Translations under genes and position numbers: made by a program
Origin: JBBQKI01 sp038326725
Lineage (GTDB): Bacteria > Bacteroidota > Bacteroidia > Flavobacteriales > Flavobacteriaceae
NCBI GenBank assembly: GCA_038326725.1
Contig: JBBQKI010000005.1
Location: 1 to 64,000, forward strand
DNA: 64,000 nucleotides
Reading direction: 5' to 3'
The notes under the pieces: model-generated
The model's input: the letters and a program-made list of their open reading frames with translations, nothing else
Told to the model about the DNA's origin: nothing
The model's database searches: none
In this document: one piece after another, positions 24,956-33,605 of the stretch
How the letters are laid out: every line of letters starts with the position of its first letter
How positions within the stretch are numbered: the first letter of the stretch is position 1

Positions 24956-26263
24956 TTAGGCCTCGACCGTTGAAATTTGATCCTTAAATTCTTTTTTTAT
25001 CTCATTCTGATGTTTTTCAAAAAACTCTGGGTCAAAATTGGCAAGGTTTAAATGTTGCACCACATAATCGATACTCCTTTTTTCATTAAGCCAACTATCA
25101 AAAACTTCGTGTCGCATCCGTATCCCGAAGGTATTTATTCCTAAAAATTCCCTGGATTGGGAGTTATAAGCAATTGTAATGGCCTTGGTGTTATCGTTAT
25201 GCTTCCAATGGAAATGCGCTTCGTTTTCCTTTTTCTTTTTTTCAGGAAAAACCCAGCCGTAAGTTTGGTATTCAATATCAAAAAACTTGGCAGAATTGAA
25301 CCAATTTCCGGGTTTGTATTCCGTGGGATTTCCGCATACGGTTTGGGCCAATGCCTCGCCCATCATTCTGCCCGTGTACCAAACTGCCTCCACCGAAGGG
25401 CGGTGGCCAATAGGATCGATTCGCTGGGCGCAATCGCCTATGGCATAAATATCCTTTGCGCTGGTTCGTAGGTTTCGGTCCACCAAAATCCCTTTATCGG
25501 TTTCAACTTCTGAATCTTTTAAAAAAGAAATATTCGGTTTAACTCCAGTGGCAATCCCCACAAGATTACAAGGAATCTCTTCGCCATTTCCGGTGATCAC
25601 CGCCCTGACGTGGCCATATTCATCGCCGAGTATCTTTTCAAGACTTGTTCCGTGTTTAATATTTACACCGTGCGAAATGATGTGCCGAGAGATCATTTCT
25701 GCATCATTGCTCGGAAGGACACTTCCCCAAAACGCAGCTTCGCGTACCAAAATAGTAACTGCTATATCACGCGTTCGCAACATTTCTGCAAGTTCCACTC
25801 CTATCAAGCCGCCTCCCACAATCACTGCACGGGGACATTCCTTGTGATTGGGAGCATATTTTTCAATATTTTCAAGATCCTGTTTGGTAACCATCCCCAC
25901 AACACCCTTTAAATCTTGGCCTTCCCAGCCGTATTTTTGCGTAACAGAGCCAGAGGCAATTATGAGTTTGTCGTAAGCAAGAGTTTCGGAATCCGCAAAA
26001 TGAAGGGTCTTGTTTACGGTGTCCACTTTTGTAACGTAGCCGTTTTTCAGCCCTATTCGGTTTTTTTTCCAAAACCAACTTTCATAAGGCTCAATATCTC
26101 GCCAGCGCATGTGCCCCATATAGACGTACATAAGTGCAGTGCGGGAAAAAAAATGGTTTGACTCGGCCGAGATAACCGTGATTTTTTTATCGGAAAGTTT
26201 ACGGATGTGCCTTGCGGCCGTTATGCCCGCAATTCCATTCCCGATAATTACAATATGTTCCAT
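24956..26263 (-). CDS. NAD(P)/FAD-dependent pyridine nucleotide oxidoreductase
   Basis: A 435-residue two-dinucleotide-binding-domain flavoprotein. The FAD motif IIGNGIAGITAARH lies at the start, the NAD(P) motif VIVGGGLIGVELAE about residue 150, and the late FAD motif DIYAIGDCAQ about residue 275. It lacks the CxxxxC redox pair of disulfide reductases, so it resembles NADH:ferredoxin or NirB-type reductases. It sits between the TIGR04283-like transferase and the polyferredoxin on the same strand and probably feeds electrons to the latter. Confidence 0.88.
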   Translation of the reverse strand: MEHIVIIGNGIAGITAARHIRKLSDKKITVISAESNHFFSRTALMYVYMGHMRWRDIEPYESWFWKKNRIGLKNGYVTKVDTVNKTLHFADSETLAYDKLIIASGSVTQKYGWEGQDLKGVVGMVTKQDLENIEKYAPNHKECPRAVIVGGGLIGVELAEMLRTRDIAVTILVREAAFWGSVLPSNDAEMISRHIISHGVNIKHGTSLEKILGDEYGHVRAVITGNGEEIPCNLVGIATGVKPNISFLKDSEVETDKGILVDRNLRTSAKDIYAIGDCAQRIDPIGHRPSVEAVWYTGRMMGEALAQTVCGNPTEYKPGNWFNSAKFFDIEYQTYGWVFPEKKKKENEAHFHWKHNDNTKAITIAYNSQSREFLGINTFGIRMRHEVFDSWLNEKRSIDYVVQHLNLANFDPEFFEKHQNEIKKEFKDQISTVEA

Positions 26264-26302
26264 ATATCAAAAAATTCTGAACACCGTTAATTTAAGAACA
26301 AA

Positions 26303-27082
26303 TTAGCGATCGGCAATGACTTTTGTAAAGGTATGTTTCGCTGAATTTATTTGAGGGGTTTTTATGTGTTTTGAATAATAAGCATATAAATCTTCCGGCG
26401 TTGCGCCCATCCATTTCTTGTAATAGATCATCAAAAAATGATATTGAAGAGACCAAACCCCTTTCTGCCTGTAAAGCCTGGCGGAAGAAACCAAGGTTTT
26501 TTGGATGACCACGAATTTTTTACGAGCATACAGCTCTTGAATCAAGATATTGTCTTCATAAATCCTGAAGCGTTCATTATAGCCACCAATTTCCTGAAAA
26601 AGATTTTTTGTGATAAACTGGCTTTGATCGCCACCACGGCACGCCCGGAAATTGAACCGCGTGAACCAACCGGCTAGTTGCAGCCACCAATGGTTACTGT
26701 CAAATTTCATCCGGAAACAACCCGCTGGGTTTCCTTTTTCAATTTCGTTCAAGATCAAATGATCGAATCTTACTGGGGGAAATGAATCTGCGTGCAAAAA
26801 ATATAGGATGCTCCCAGCGGCTTTTGAAGCGCCCACGTTCATTTGTTGGGCCCGCCCTTTTTTTGAATGAATAAATTTTACGTTCAAGCGGTCGTGGCTT
26901 CCCATAAATTTTTCCACCACTTTTTGAGTTTCGTCTTCGCTTCCACCATCGATAATCAATATTTCGGAGAGGAGCATTTTCGGGCGAATGGCAACGCTTG
27001 ACGTGGCATTTATAGCAAGGTGCGTGAGGAGTTTATCGATATTTTCGGCTTCGTTGAAAACCGGAATGATTATACTGATCAT
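26303..27082 (-). CDS. TIGR04283-like GT2 (rSAM/selenodomain-associated transferase 2)
   Basis: A 259-residue GT-A transferase. The N-terminus ISIIIPVFNEAENI, the segment LIIDGGSEDET, the diagnostic KGRAQQMNVGA and LYFLHADSFPP match the family annotated as TIGR04283 arsenosugar biosynthesis glycosyltransferase, which takes its name from co-occurrence with ArsS-type radical SAM proteins. It probably moves a sugar or sugar-like unit from an NDP donor. It lies inside the 15-gene cluster, after the DUF547 gene. Actual substrates are not established. Confidence 0.85.
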   Translation of the reverse strand: MISIIIPVFNEAENIDKLLTHLAINATSSVAIRPKMLLSEILIIDGGSEDETQKVVEKFMGSHDRLNVKFIHSKKGRAQQMNVGASKAAGSILYFLHADSFPPVRFDHLILNEIEKGNPAGCFRMKFDSNHWWLQLAGWFTRFNFRACRGGDQSQFITKNLFQEIGGYNERFRIYEDNILIQELYARKKFVVIQKTLVSSARLYRQKGVWSLQYHFLMIYYKKWMGATPEDLYAYYSKHIKTPQINSAKHTFTKVIADR

Positions 27083-27108
27083 TGGGCCTAAAAAATTGGG
27101 GGATGCTT

Positions 27109-27912
27109 TTATTTTTGCTCGTTCAGATCCCAGTTATATGCTTTGTACTGAATGTTAGCGCTAGCATTTATTTGGGTCTTGCCGTATTTGTTGATGTAGC
27201 CAATCACATCCTGTTTCCCGTTAACTTCATAATCTTTTTGGTACCAATCAAAAATGGAGGATAACTTTGGATTGCTCGCCGAAATTTCATTTTCACTGCT
27301 GTTTATGAATTCTTTGGCTGCACGGTCCAATTGTTCGTTTATTTTGGATGCCGTATATGCCTCTGTTAGCAATTTTGGACAGGAAATGGAGGCACAGTTT
27401 ATGGCAAAATGGATACGTGGCTCGTTCATTTTCCTAAGTATTCCGTTTTCGATCCCGCCCAACGAAAGTTTTTTCCCGCCCACGGGAACAATCGCCTTCG
27501 TCCATGCTCCATTGATGTTCTTGATGCTTTTTACGGGGTAATTGTCCAAAATCAAATCCACCGTATAGGCATTGTAAAGGTTTATGTAATAAGCCAACAG
27601 TTCCTGCACGCTCCAGTTCTTGTCCGGGTTTTTGGAGGAAAGGCTTTTCAAATAGTTGTCAAGTTCTTTTCTGTCATTCATAAAACCTTTGTAATCTACC
27701 AACCCTGCTTTGTTCACGTGTTTTTTCAAAAGCTTGTCCCATTGGGAATGGTCTACATTTACAGAGGAATTTGCGGTGGTCGAGGTGAGTTTTTCGCCCA
27801 CTTCCAGGGTGGGTTGCCCTTGACTGCTAATACCGGCGGCCGAAAGCAGGTTGCAGCTTTGTGCGTTGAACATGAACAGTAATACGGAAATTAACTTTAA
27901 ATAGGTTTTCAT
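27109..27912 (-). CDS. DUF547 domain lipoprotein
   Basis: A 267-residue lipoprotein with lipobox FNAQSC (Cys20). The mature domain shows the DUF547 features: LLAYYINLYNAYTVDLIL, HFAINCASISCPKL and a C-terminal SIFDWYQKDYEV. The conserved Cys-x4-Cys in NCASISC and the fold are reminiscent of thiol-active proteins, but no activity is known for the family. DUF547 genes often lie near rhodanese and ArsS-like genes in flavobacteria, as here. It is predicted to face the periplasm. Confidence 0.88.
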   Translation of the reverse strand: MKTYLKLISVLLFMFNAQSCNLLSAAGISSQGQPTLEVGEKLTSTTANSSVNVDHSQWDKLLKKHVNKAGLVDYKGFMNDRKELDNYLKSLSSKNPDKNWSVQELLAYYINLYNAYTVDLILDNYPVKSIKNINGAWTKAIVPVGGKKLSLGGIENGILRKMNEPRIHFAINCASISCPKLLTEAYTASKINEQLDRAAKEFINSSENEISASNPKLSSIFDWYQKDYEVNGKQDVIGYINKYGKTQINASANIQYKAYNWDLNEQK

Positions 27913-28005
27913 AGGTTATTTGTATGTATGTAATTTACGCATTTATTCTCAAAATGGTTTTATTCAAATTTTACAAGGTTTTAAATACCTATGAAGTTTC
28001 ATTTA

Positions 28006-28815
28006 TTAAATTTTTTTTATCAATTCGGAAAAAATAGTAATCATATCGGGTTCAGCTTTTGCTGCCATCAAAATGATTTCTGATATATCCACAGGCTTTA
28101 AATTATCCGGATCACATTCGTCAGTTAAAACTGAAAGTGCTGAAACAGGTAATTTTAAATGGTTTGCCACAATAACTTCCGGCACCGTGCTCATTCCCAC
28201 GGCATCTGCGCCAATTATTTTAAGGTAACGGTATTCAGCCCGGGTTTCAAGTTGAGGGCCCACCACGCTTGCATAAACCCCTTTGTTAAGTTTAATTTTA
28301 TTGGCGGAGGAAATATCCATCATCATTCGGTTCATTTCAGAATCGTAGGGTTCGCTCATGTCCACAAAACGTTCGCCCATGCGCTCCACGCCTTTAAAAG
28401 CCAAAGGTGATCCGCCCTGCAAGTTGATGTGATCTTCAATGAGCATTATTTCACCTTTTTTAAAATTCAAGTTTATAGCCCCGGAGGCATTGCTAACTAA
28501 AAGTTTTTTAATGCCCAAAGCGTGCATTACCCTTACTGGGAAGGTTACGTCCTGAAACGAATAGCCCTCGTACATATGAAAACGGCCCTGCATGGCGATT
28601 ACTTTTTTTCCCGAAAGGGTGCCGTAGATAAGTTTGCCTTTATGAAATTCCACCGTGGCGGTGGGAAAATTAGGGATGTGGTTATAGCTAACTTCCGCTT
28701 CAATACTGATGGAGTCGATGAACTGGCCCAACCCTGTGCCAAGGATGATCCCAATCTCGGGAGCTTCAAAGCCCTTTATTTTTAGGTATTCCGCTGTTTC
28801 TTGGATGTATTTCAT
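28006..28815 (-). CDS. purine-nucleoside phosphorylase (trimeric PNP/MTAP family)
   Basis: A 269-residue phosphorylase. The phosphate-binding GIILGTGLGQF, MQGRFHMYEGY, and the purine-site segments SNASGAINL and GADAVGMSTVPEVIVANH are all present. It cleaves purine nucleosides with phosphate. In an ArsS setting it would be well placed to remove adenine from a 5'-deoxyadenosyl product made from SAM, but salvage of ordinary nucleosides is equally possible. It lies 27 bp downstream of the DUF2064 gene within the cluster. Confidence 0.93.
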   Translation of the reverse strand: MKYIQETAEYLKIKGFEAPEIGIILGTGLGQFIDSISIEAEVSYNHIPNFPTATVEFHKGKLIYGTLSGKKVIAMQGRFHMYEGYSFQDVTFPVRVMHALGIKKLLVSNASGAINLNFKKGEIMLIEDHINLQGGSPLAFKGVERMGERFVDMSEPYDSEMNRMMMDISSANKIKLNKGVYASVVGPQLETRAEYRYLKIIGADAVGMSTVPEVIVANHLKLPVSALSVLTDECDPDNLKPVDISEIILMAAKAEPDMITIFSELIKKI

Positions 28816-28842
28816 TTTTGCTGTTTATGCGTTTATTCGTTT

Positions 28843-29442
28843 TTATAAAAATCTTTGAAAAACCTTATTGTCCTTTATGTCCTCAAAAACATCCACATCG
28901 TTACGGACGGAAAGCTGGTAAACGGAACTTCCCGATAAATCTTTCAGGGTTTCCCCTAAAACCGTATTACTTCCCCATTTTTTATTTTTAAAAATAAAGG
29001 GGTGCATTTCCTTCATTCCCAAAAGATAATAACCTCCATCTTGCGCAGGGCCTATTACTATTTGGTTTGATTTTAATTTTGAAAAAGCTATTTCAATATC
29101 CTCACTTCCCAGATCGAAGATGTCGCTACCTATGATAACGATATTTTTAAATCCGTTTTTAAAACCTTCGGTAAAGGCATTTTGCATCCGTTCGCCCAAA
29201 TCTGCACCGATTTGCAGTTTTTTATCATAGTTTTTATCATCCCAAATATCTTTGCGCCCAATGATATCGGAATAATAAACCTGCTTTGTGGCCTTTATGG
29301 TTTTGGTAATTGAAACCGTATGGTTTAAAAGAAATTTATAAATTTGCAATGCTGGTTTATTCCCCACACTTGCTGCCAAACGGGTTTTAACTTTCCCCAA
29401 TTCGGGATTTCTGGTGAAAATAAGGAGCAGGTTTTTAGTCAT
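28843..29442 (-). CDS. DUF2064 / TIGR04282-like transferase (CofC-like), copy 1
   Basis: A 199-residue nucleotidyl- or glycosyltransferase-like protein. The N-terminal motif NPELGKVKTRLAASVG is the intact substrate-loop of this CofC-like group, followed by VIIGSDIFDL and IGPAQDGGYYLLG. NCBI-style naming is arsenosugar biosynthesis glycosyltransferase, transferase 1 of the rSAM/selenodomain system. The start overlaps the rhodanese stop by eight bases. A second, more divergent copy is encoded at the other end of the cluster. Confidence 0.88.
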   Translation of the reverse strand: MTKNLLLIFTRNPELGKVKTRLAASVGNKPALQIYKFLLNHTVSITKTIKATKQVYYSDIIGRKDIWDDKNYDKKLQIGADLGERMQNAFTEGFKNGFKNIVIIGSDIFDLGSEDIEIAFSKLKSNQIVIGPAQDGGYYLLGMKEMHPFIFKNKKWGSNTVLGETLKDLSGSSVYQLSVRNDVDVFEDIKDNKVFQRFL

Positions 29443-29956
29443 AAATTTTGATGCCCCGGGTCAGCCATTTGTCCCAATTTTTAGAAAAAGCGTGCACTTT
29501 TTGGGTTTCAATTCCCAAAGAATCGAGGACAGGATAACCCTTGTTTTTCCATTCAAAGATACCACCGTAAAGGTTCTGCACGTTCGTGAACCCGGCTTTT
29601 GTAAGCTTTTCCGCAATTTTTTCTGAGCGGATCCCCAAGGAACAATAGATAACTATCGGGGCATTTTTATTTTTTTCAGGAAATAGTTCTTCCGAAAAAC
29701 TAGAATATCCAATAAAATTTGCAGAAGGAATATGACTTACCGCAAATTCCTCTTTTTCGCGCGCGTCAAAGACTAACACTTTTTCGTTCAGTTGCAACAT
29801 CCGCAATTCTTCCACTGAAATATAGGAAATGTTTCGGGTGTTGTGGAGTTCCAGCAGTTCGTCCAGGGTTTTTTGGGCAAGGCTAGAAAATGTCAACAGA
29901 AATATTGAAAATGAGATAAGGAATTGTAATTGCTTCTTTGTTTTTTTTGAATTCAT
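29435..29956 (-). CDS. exported rhodanese-like sulfurtransferase
   Basis: A 173-residue protein with a signal peptide (to about residue 28, SSLAQ) and one rhodanese domain. The active-site loop is CSLGIR with Cys105, and the preceding FDAREKEEF and following LYGGIFEWKNKGYPV fit the fold. It would carry persulfide or a related group in the periplasm. Position between the phosphoesterase-like and DUF2064 genes, with four-base spacing and an eight-base overlap, places it firmly in the operon. Confidence 0.9.
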   Translation of the reverse strand: MNSKKTKKQLQFLISFSIFLLTFSSLAQKTLDELLELHNTRNISYISVEELRMLQLNEKVLVFDAREKEEFAVSHIPSANFIGYSSFSEELFPEKNKNAPIVIYCSLGIRSEKIAEKLTKAGFTNVQNLYGGIFEWKNKGYPVLDSLGIETQKVHAFSKNWDKWLTRGIKIYD

Positions 29957-29960
29957 TGTT

Positions 29961-30788
29961 TTAAAAATTTATTTTAATTCCTTGCAGGTTGCTTTCAGCG
30001 GGTGGGAGTATTTCGGTATTGTCCCAAACCCCAGTTTGAAGGGAAAGGGCATATTCCTCGGGCAGTTGATGGGTTTTCATATTTTCGACCGCAAGTTCAT
30101 GGTCATATTCAAAATGATGGTGCGCAAATCCGAAAACCCCGTTGTCATCGGTTAGAACTGCATACCAGGCCCTCGGCGTACCATCGTTTGCGGGCATCCC
30201 GATTGCGCCCGGGTTAAGCCAAAGCTTGCTTTCCTTTTCTTCGTTAAAAGGCAACCCGCAATGGCCGGCCACAATGACATCACTTTTAATAGCTTCAAAA
30301 TTGGCAAGCTTGGTGCTCCAAGAGTTGGATTTAAAGATAAACTCAGAAACATTGAAAAACGAACCGTGGAGGACGGCCACTTTTTTTGAAGCAAATTGAA
30401 ACTGTATATGGTCCGGCAGGGTGTTGATATAGTTTAATGAATCTTCCGAAAGCCGGCTTTGGGCGAAGGGATACCATAGCCGTGAAAAACCATCGCAGCG
30501 GGATCCCTCGCCGAAATCGCATCCACAATCCGTTGCGCCAGCCTTAAGCTGAAGTTCCACATTTCCGACTATGCTTTTTGCGCCCCAAGCCCTAAAAAGC
30601 TGTACCGTTTCCTCGGGCTGGGCGCAATAACCCACAATATCGCCCGTACAGATGCAATTTTGTGGGGAAATTCCGTTGGCGGTTGCAATGGCAATCAATT
30701 TTTCCAAGGCTTGCAGGTTGCTATACACGCCTCCAAAAAGCAATATTTTTTTCGAAAGCATTCCCAAATTTTCTATTTTTTTATCCAT
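29961..30788 (-). CDS. metallophosphoesterase-fold protein with substituted metal ligands
   Basis: A 275-residue calcineurin-like fold. The family motifs are present in position but altered: the usual D-x-H is GGVYSN, GDxxG is kept as TGDIVGYCAQPEE, GNHE or GNHD is GNVE, and GHTH is AGHCGLPF. So several of the residues that normally bind the two metals are missing. It may bind a ligand without hydrolysis or use different chemistry. Its start overlaps the symporter stop by 16 bp; an ATG at 30761 is an alternative. The conserved cysteine-rich patch TDCGCDFGEGSRC (about residues 86-98) is also unusual. Confidence 0.8.
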   Translation of the reverse strand: MDKKIENLGMLSKKILLFGGVYSNLQALEKLIAIATANGISPQNCICTGDIVGYCAQPEETVQLFRAWGAKSIVGNVELQLKAGATDCGCDFGEGSRCDGFSRLWYPFAQSRLSEDSLNYINTLPDHIQFQFASKKVAVLHGSFFNVSEFIFKSNSWSTKLANFEAIKSDVIVAGHCGLPFNEEKESKLWLNPGAIGMPANDGTPRAWYAVLTDDNGVFGFAHHHFEYDHELAVENMKTHQLPEEYALSLQTGVWDNTEILPPAESNLQGIKINF

Positions 30789-32107
30789 TTCGGAATTTTA
30801 TATAATAATATACAGCTTAAAATTCCCCAAGCGTTCACCCATAATAAATCTGCGTGGTTTCCTTCGGTAAAAATAAGCGCCTTGGGGAAAATCCCCAAGA
30901 CAAGCATGAAACCAAAGACCAAGCCGCAAAAAACGCTAAGGTAAAAACTTATTCTTGGGGCAGGCTTTTTCCAAAACAAAAAAACGGGGGTAAGCCCGAT
31001 GACCATGGTCCCCGAAATGGTGGTTGCAGATAATATTTCGGCGTTCAGAAAAACAGGAATTGTCCCCAGAACTGCAATCGCGATCATGGAAATCCTGCCA
31101 AAGGTAATGTTCATGCCCATTTTTAGATCTACGGCCAATAATTTTGAGAAGGAAGAAAACGTGGAATCCAGCGTAGATGCCGCGGAGGTGATCATGATAA
31201 GATTGATAATTAAAAGAATGACAACGCCAAAAGCTTTTCCCACTTCCACCGCGGCTTGCCCTTGCATGCCCTCAAACCTTGCAAAAACGCCAATGATGCT
31301 GAACAAAACGATGCAAAGGATGCCAAGTAAGGTTGCCCACAGGAAACTTTTCAGGGTAGTCCTTGGGTTGCTCAAGAAGGCCCGGTCTGTAAGTACCGGA
31401 TCATGAAAGGGATAACTAAAGCATTGGATAAGCGCCGCAAAGAACAAATTTAGTCCCAAATCAAAGCTCCAAGTGCCTGAAGAAACTACTTCCCGTGCCG
31501 TGAAATCGTCAACAGAAAAAATGCTCCATAAAATTATGGCCAATAAAATGGTGAACAGGGCCATTTGTATAACATCGGTAAAAATGGAACTGCTCAAGCC
31601 ACCTTTAAGCGTGTAGGCCAACGTTAGGGCCGTAAAGACCAAGATGGCCCAATAGAAAGCAGTACTGCCTTGATCTCCGAAATACGTACCGATTACCATG
31701 GTGTTGCTCCAAACCTCGTTGAAAAGGCGTATGGCTATAAGCACCGAAAACAAACGCATGGCGCCTTTCCCGAAACGGCTCGTCAAAAACTGGTGGATGC
31801 TTTCAAAGCCACCATGAACCCTCATGTAGTAGATCAAAACCCCAGCAACTGCAAACGAAAGATAGTATGCCGCATACGCCACCCCGCCAACAATTCCAAA
31901 TTCTAGCCCCAGATTGGCAGCGTTCGTAATGCTCTTGGCGAATATCCACGAAATGATAAGGCTTCCGGTAAGCATAAAGGCATTCGGAGCCTTGCTTCGA
32001 TGCGTGGCCTTGAAAAACGCGTCGGGGGTTTTGGCCAACGGGGAAAGCAATAACAGCATCAAGCTCGATACGATAATCAATCCCCATTGCCAAATTTCTA
32101 TATCCAT
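30773..32107 (-). CDS. sodium:solute symporter (SSS family)
   Basis: A 444-residue polytopic protein with about 12-13 membrane helices. Helix content, the segment GSLIISWIFAKSITNAANLG in the first helices and YTLKGGLSSSIFTDVIQM fit the SSS/SLC5 family, which couples uptake to sodium. It is encoded between susD and the phosphoesterase-like gene on the same strand, so it is a good candidate for the inner-membrane step following the SusC/SusD pair. Substrate cannot be predicted. Confidence 0.85.
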   Translation of the reverse strand: MDIEIWQWGLIIVSSLMLLLLSPLAKTPDAFFKATHRSKAPNAFMLTGSLIISWIFAKSITNAANLGLEFGIVGGVAYAAYYLSFAVAGVLIYYMRVHGGFESIHQFLTSRFGKGAMRLFSVLIAIRLFNEVWSNTMVIGTYFGDQGSTAFYWAILVFTALTLAYTLKGGLSSSIFTDVIQMALFTILLAIILWSIFSVDDFTAREVVSSGTWSFDLGLNLFFAALIQCFSYPFHDPVLTDRAFLSNPRTTLKSFLWATLLGILCIVLFSIIGVFARFEGMQGQAAVEVGKAFGVVILLIINLIMITSAASTLDSTFSSFSKLLAVDLKMGMNITFGRISMIAIAVLGTIPVFLNAEILSATTISGTMVIGLTPVFLFWKKPAPRISFYLSVFCGLVFGFMLVLGIFPKALIFTEGNHADLLWVNAWGILSCILLYKIPKWIKK

Positions 32108-32152
32108 ATTAATGTTAATTGTTTATTTTTCTAGTGTGTTTGGATTCAAAAA

Positions 32153-33595
32153 TTATTCATCCCACCATACTGGAAAATTTATACTGTTGCCATCGGTATC
32201 TGTAGCGGCTTGTTCATAATTTTCAGCATTCAATGCTTCTTCCTCGGCGGGATAGGGCATGCGGACAGGGATCAAACCATCGTTCAAACTTGCGGCCACG
32301 GGCTTGAATTCCGGAAAGCCAGTCCGGCGGTATTCCACCCAACCCTCGTAACCGTTGATGATATTGGCTATCCATTTTTGAGTGATTATTTGCTCAACAG
32401 CTGTGCTACCTGCAGCGTTGTAACTTGCGGGGCCGCTTAAATAGCCGGTGGGCAAAGGTGTGTTCCAATATTCAAAGGCTAGGGCAACACCGGTTTCGTA
32501 CAGCAATTGGGCATCGGCAGAAATTAATCCCCTTTCGGCAGCTTCGGCCAAGAAAAGAAAGGTTTCCCAGGCAGTTATGAAATTGGCATCGAGGGTTGAG
32601 GTGTCTTCCCTAAAAATGGTGCCTGCCAAGGAATAATTCCCTAGTTCAATAGAGGTTTGAGAGGCATCGATGCCGTTTATCAAACCGTTGAATTGGCCAG
32701 TGGTCGAATTGGCAAATGGGCGGAAAAGCACTTCTATCCTGTCATCATTCAGTTCCAAAAGGATTTCCTCCATGGTTTCGGAAAGCACAAAATTATTGAA
32801 ATCGCCCACCCTCAATTGCGCCAAGCGAAAACTGTTTGGATCGGTATTGGTAAAATTGAAAATGGCATTTTCGGCATTTGTGGAAATATAATTGCCCGAG
32901 CTGAAAACTGCCTGCAGTTCTGCAGAAACATCCACTTTGGCAGAAATGCGCATCAAATGTTTTATTTTTAAGGAATTCGCGAATTTCACCCATCCGTCCA
33001 AATTGCCGTTAAAAAGGATGTCACCTTCCAAGGGAATCACGTCCTCATAAGCGTTTATGGCGGAAATTCCCTTGTTAAGGTTATCGATGATGCCGCCTTC
33101 GCCCAGATAAATTTCTTGCTGCCCGTCATACTTTGGGGTCACTGAACCATTTGCCCCGTCAAAGGCTTCAGAATACGGAACATTTCCAAAAAGATCGGTA
33201 AGGCCCGCGGCCATATAGGCTTTCAGGATTAGTGCGGGACCTTCGTAGACCGCAAATGTTTCCACATTTCGTGATTGTTGCAACAGGATTTCATTGTCTC
33301 TTAAATTTGTGTAAAAAACTGGCCAAGGATTGCCGCCCAATTGGGGCGATTTCAAGGCATGCCTGTCGAATAAGTTAAAATCGATGGCGGTGCGGTGCTG
33401 AGAAAGCAAATCTCCGGCCACGAAACCTTCATAGCTCATCTGCTCTCCAAAATCATAGATCACTTGCCGGAGCAATAAACTGGGCTGAACACTGTTCGGG
33501 GCATTCGGGTTGGTATTGATTTCTTCAAAATCCTTGTTACAGCCGCTTGCCAAAACCAGGCAAAACAAGCTGAAAATGTATATTGTTTTTTTCAT
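32153..33595 (-). CDS. SusD/RagB-type outer-membrane lipoprotein
   Basis: A 480-residue surface lipoprotein partner of a SusC transporter. The signal sequence ends in LASGCNK (Cys19), followed by the typical INTNPNAPNSVQPSLLL of the SusD-like 2 group. The C-terminal region has IANIINGYEGWVEYRRTGFPEF, also typical. I chose the ATG at 33595; a longer frame to 33652 would precede the signal peptide and overlap susC. The gene follows susC by 10 bp. It binds the imported ligand at the cell surface. Confidence 0.92.
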   Translation of the reverse strand: MKKTIYIFSLFCLVLASGCNKDFEEINTNPNAPNSVQPSLLLRQVIYDFGEQMSYEGFVAGDLLSQHRTAIDFNLFDRHALKSPQLGGNPWPVFYTNLRDNEILLQQSRNVETFAVYEGPALILKAYMAAGLTDLFGNVPYSEAFDGANGSVTPKYDGQQEIYLGEGGIIDNLNKGISAINAYEDVIPLEGDILFNGNLDGWVKFANSLKIKHLMRISAKVDVSAELQAVFSSGNYISTNAENAIFNFTNTDPNSFRLAQLRVGDFNNFVLSETMEEILLELNDDRIEVLFRPFANSTTGQFNGLINGIDASQTSIELGNYSLAGTIFREDTSTLDANFITAWETFLFLAEAAERGLISADAQLLYETGVALAFEYWNTPLPTGYLSGPASYNAAGSTAVEQIITQKWIANIINGYEGWVEYRRTGFPEFKPVAASLNDGLIPVRMPYPAEEEALNAENYEQAATDTDGNSINFPVWWDE

Positions 33596-33605
33596 GATTT
33601 TTTGT

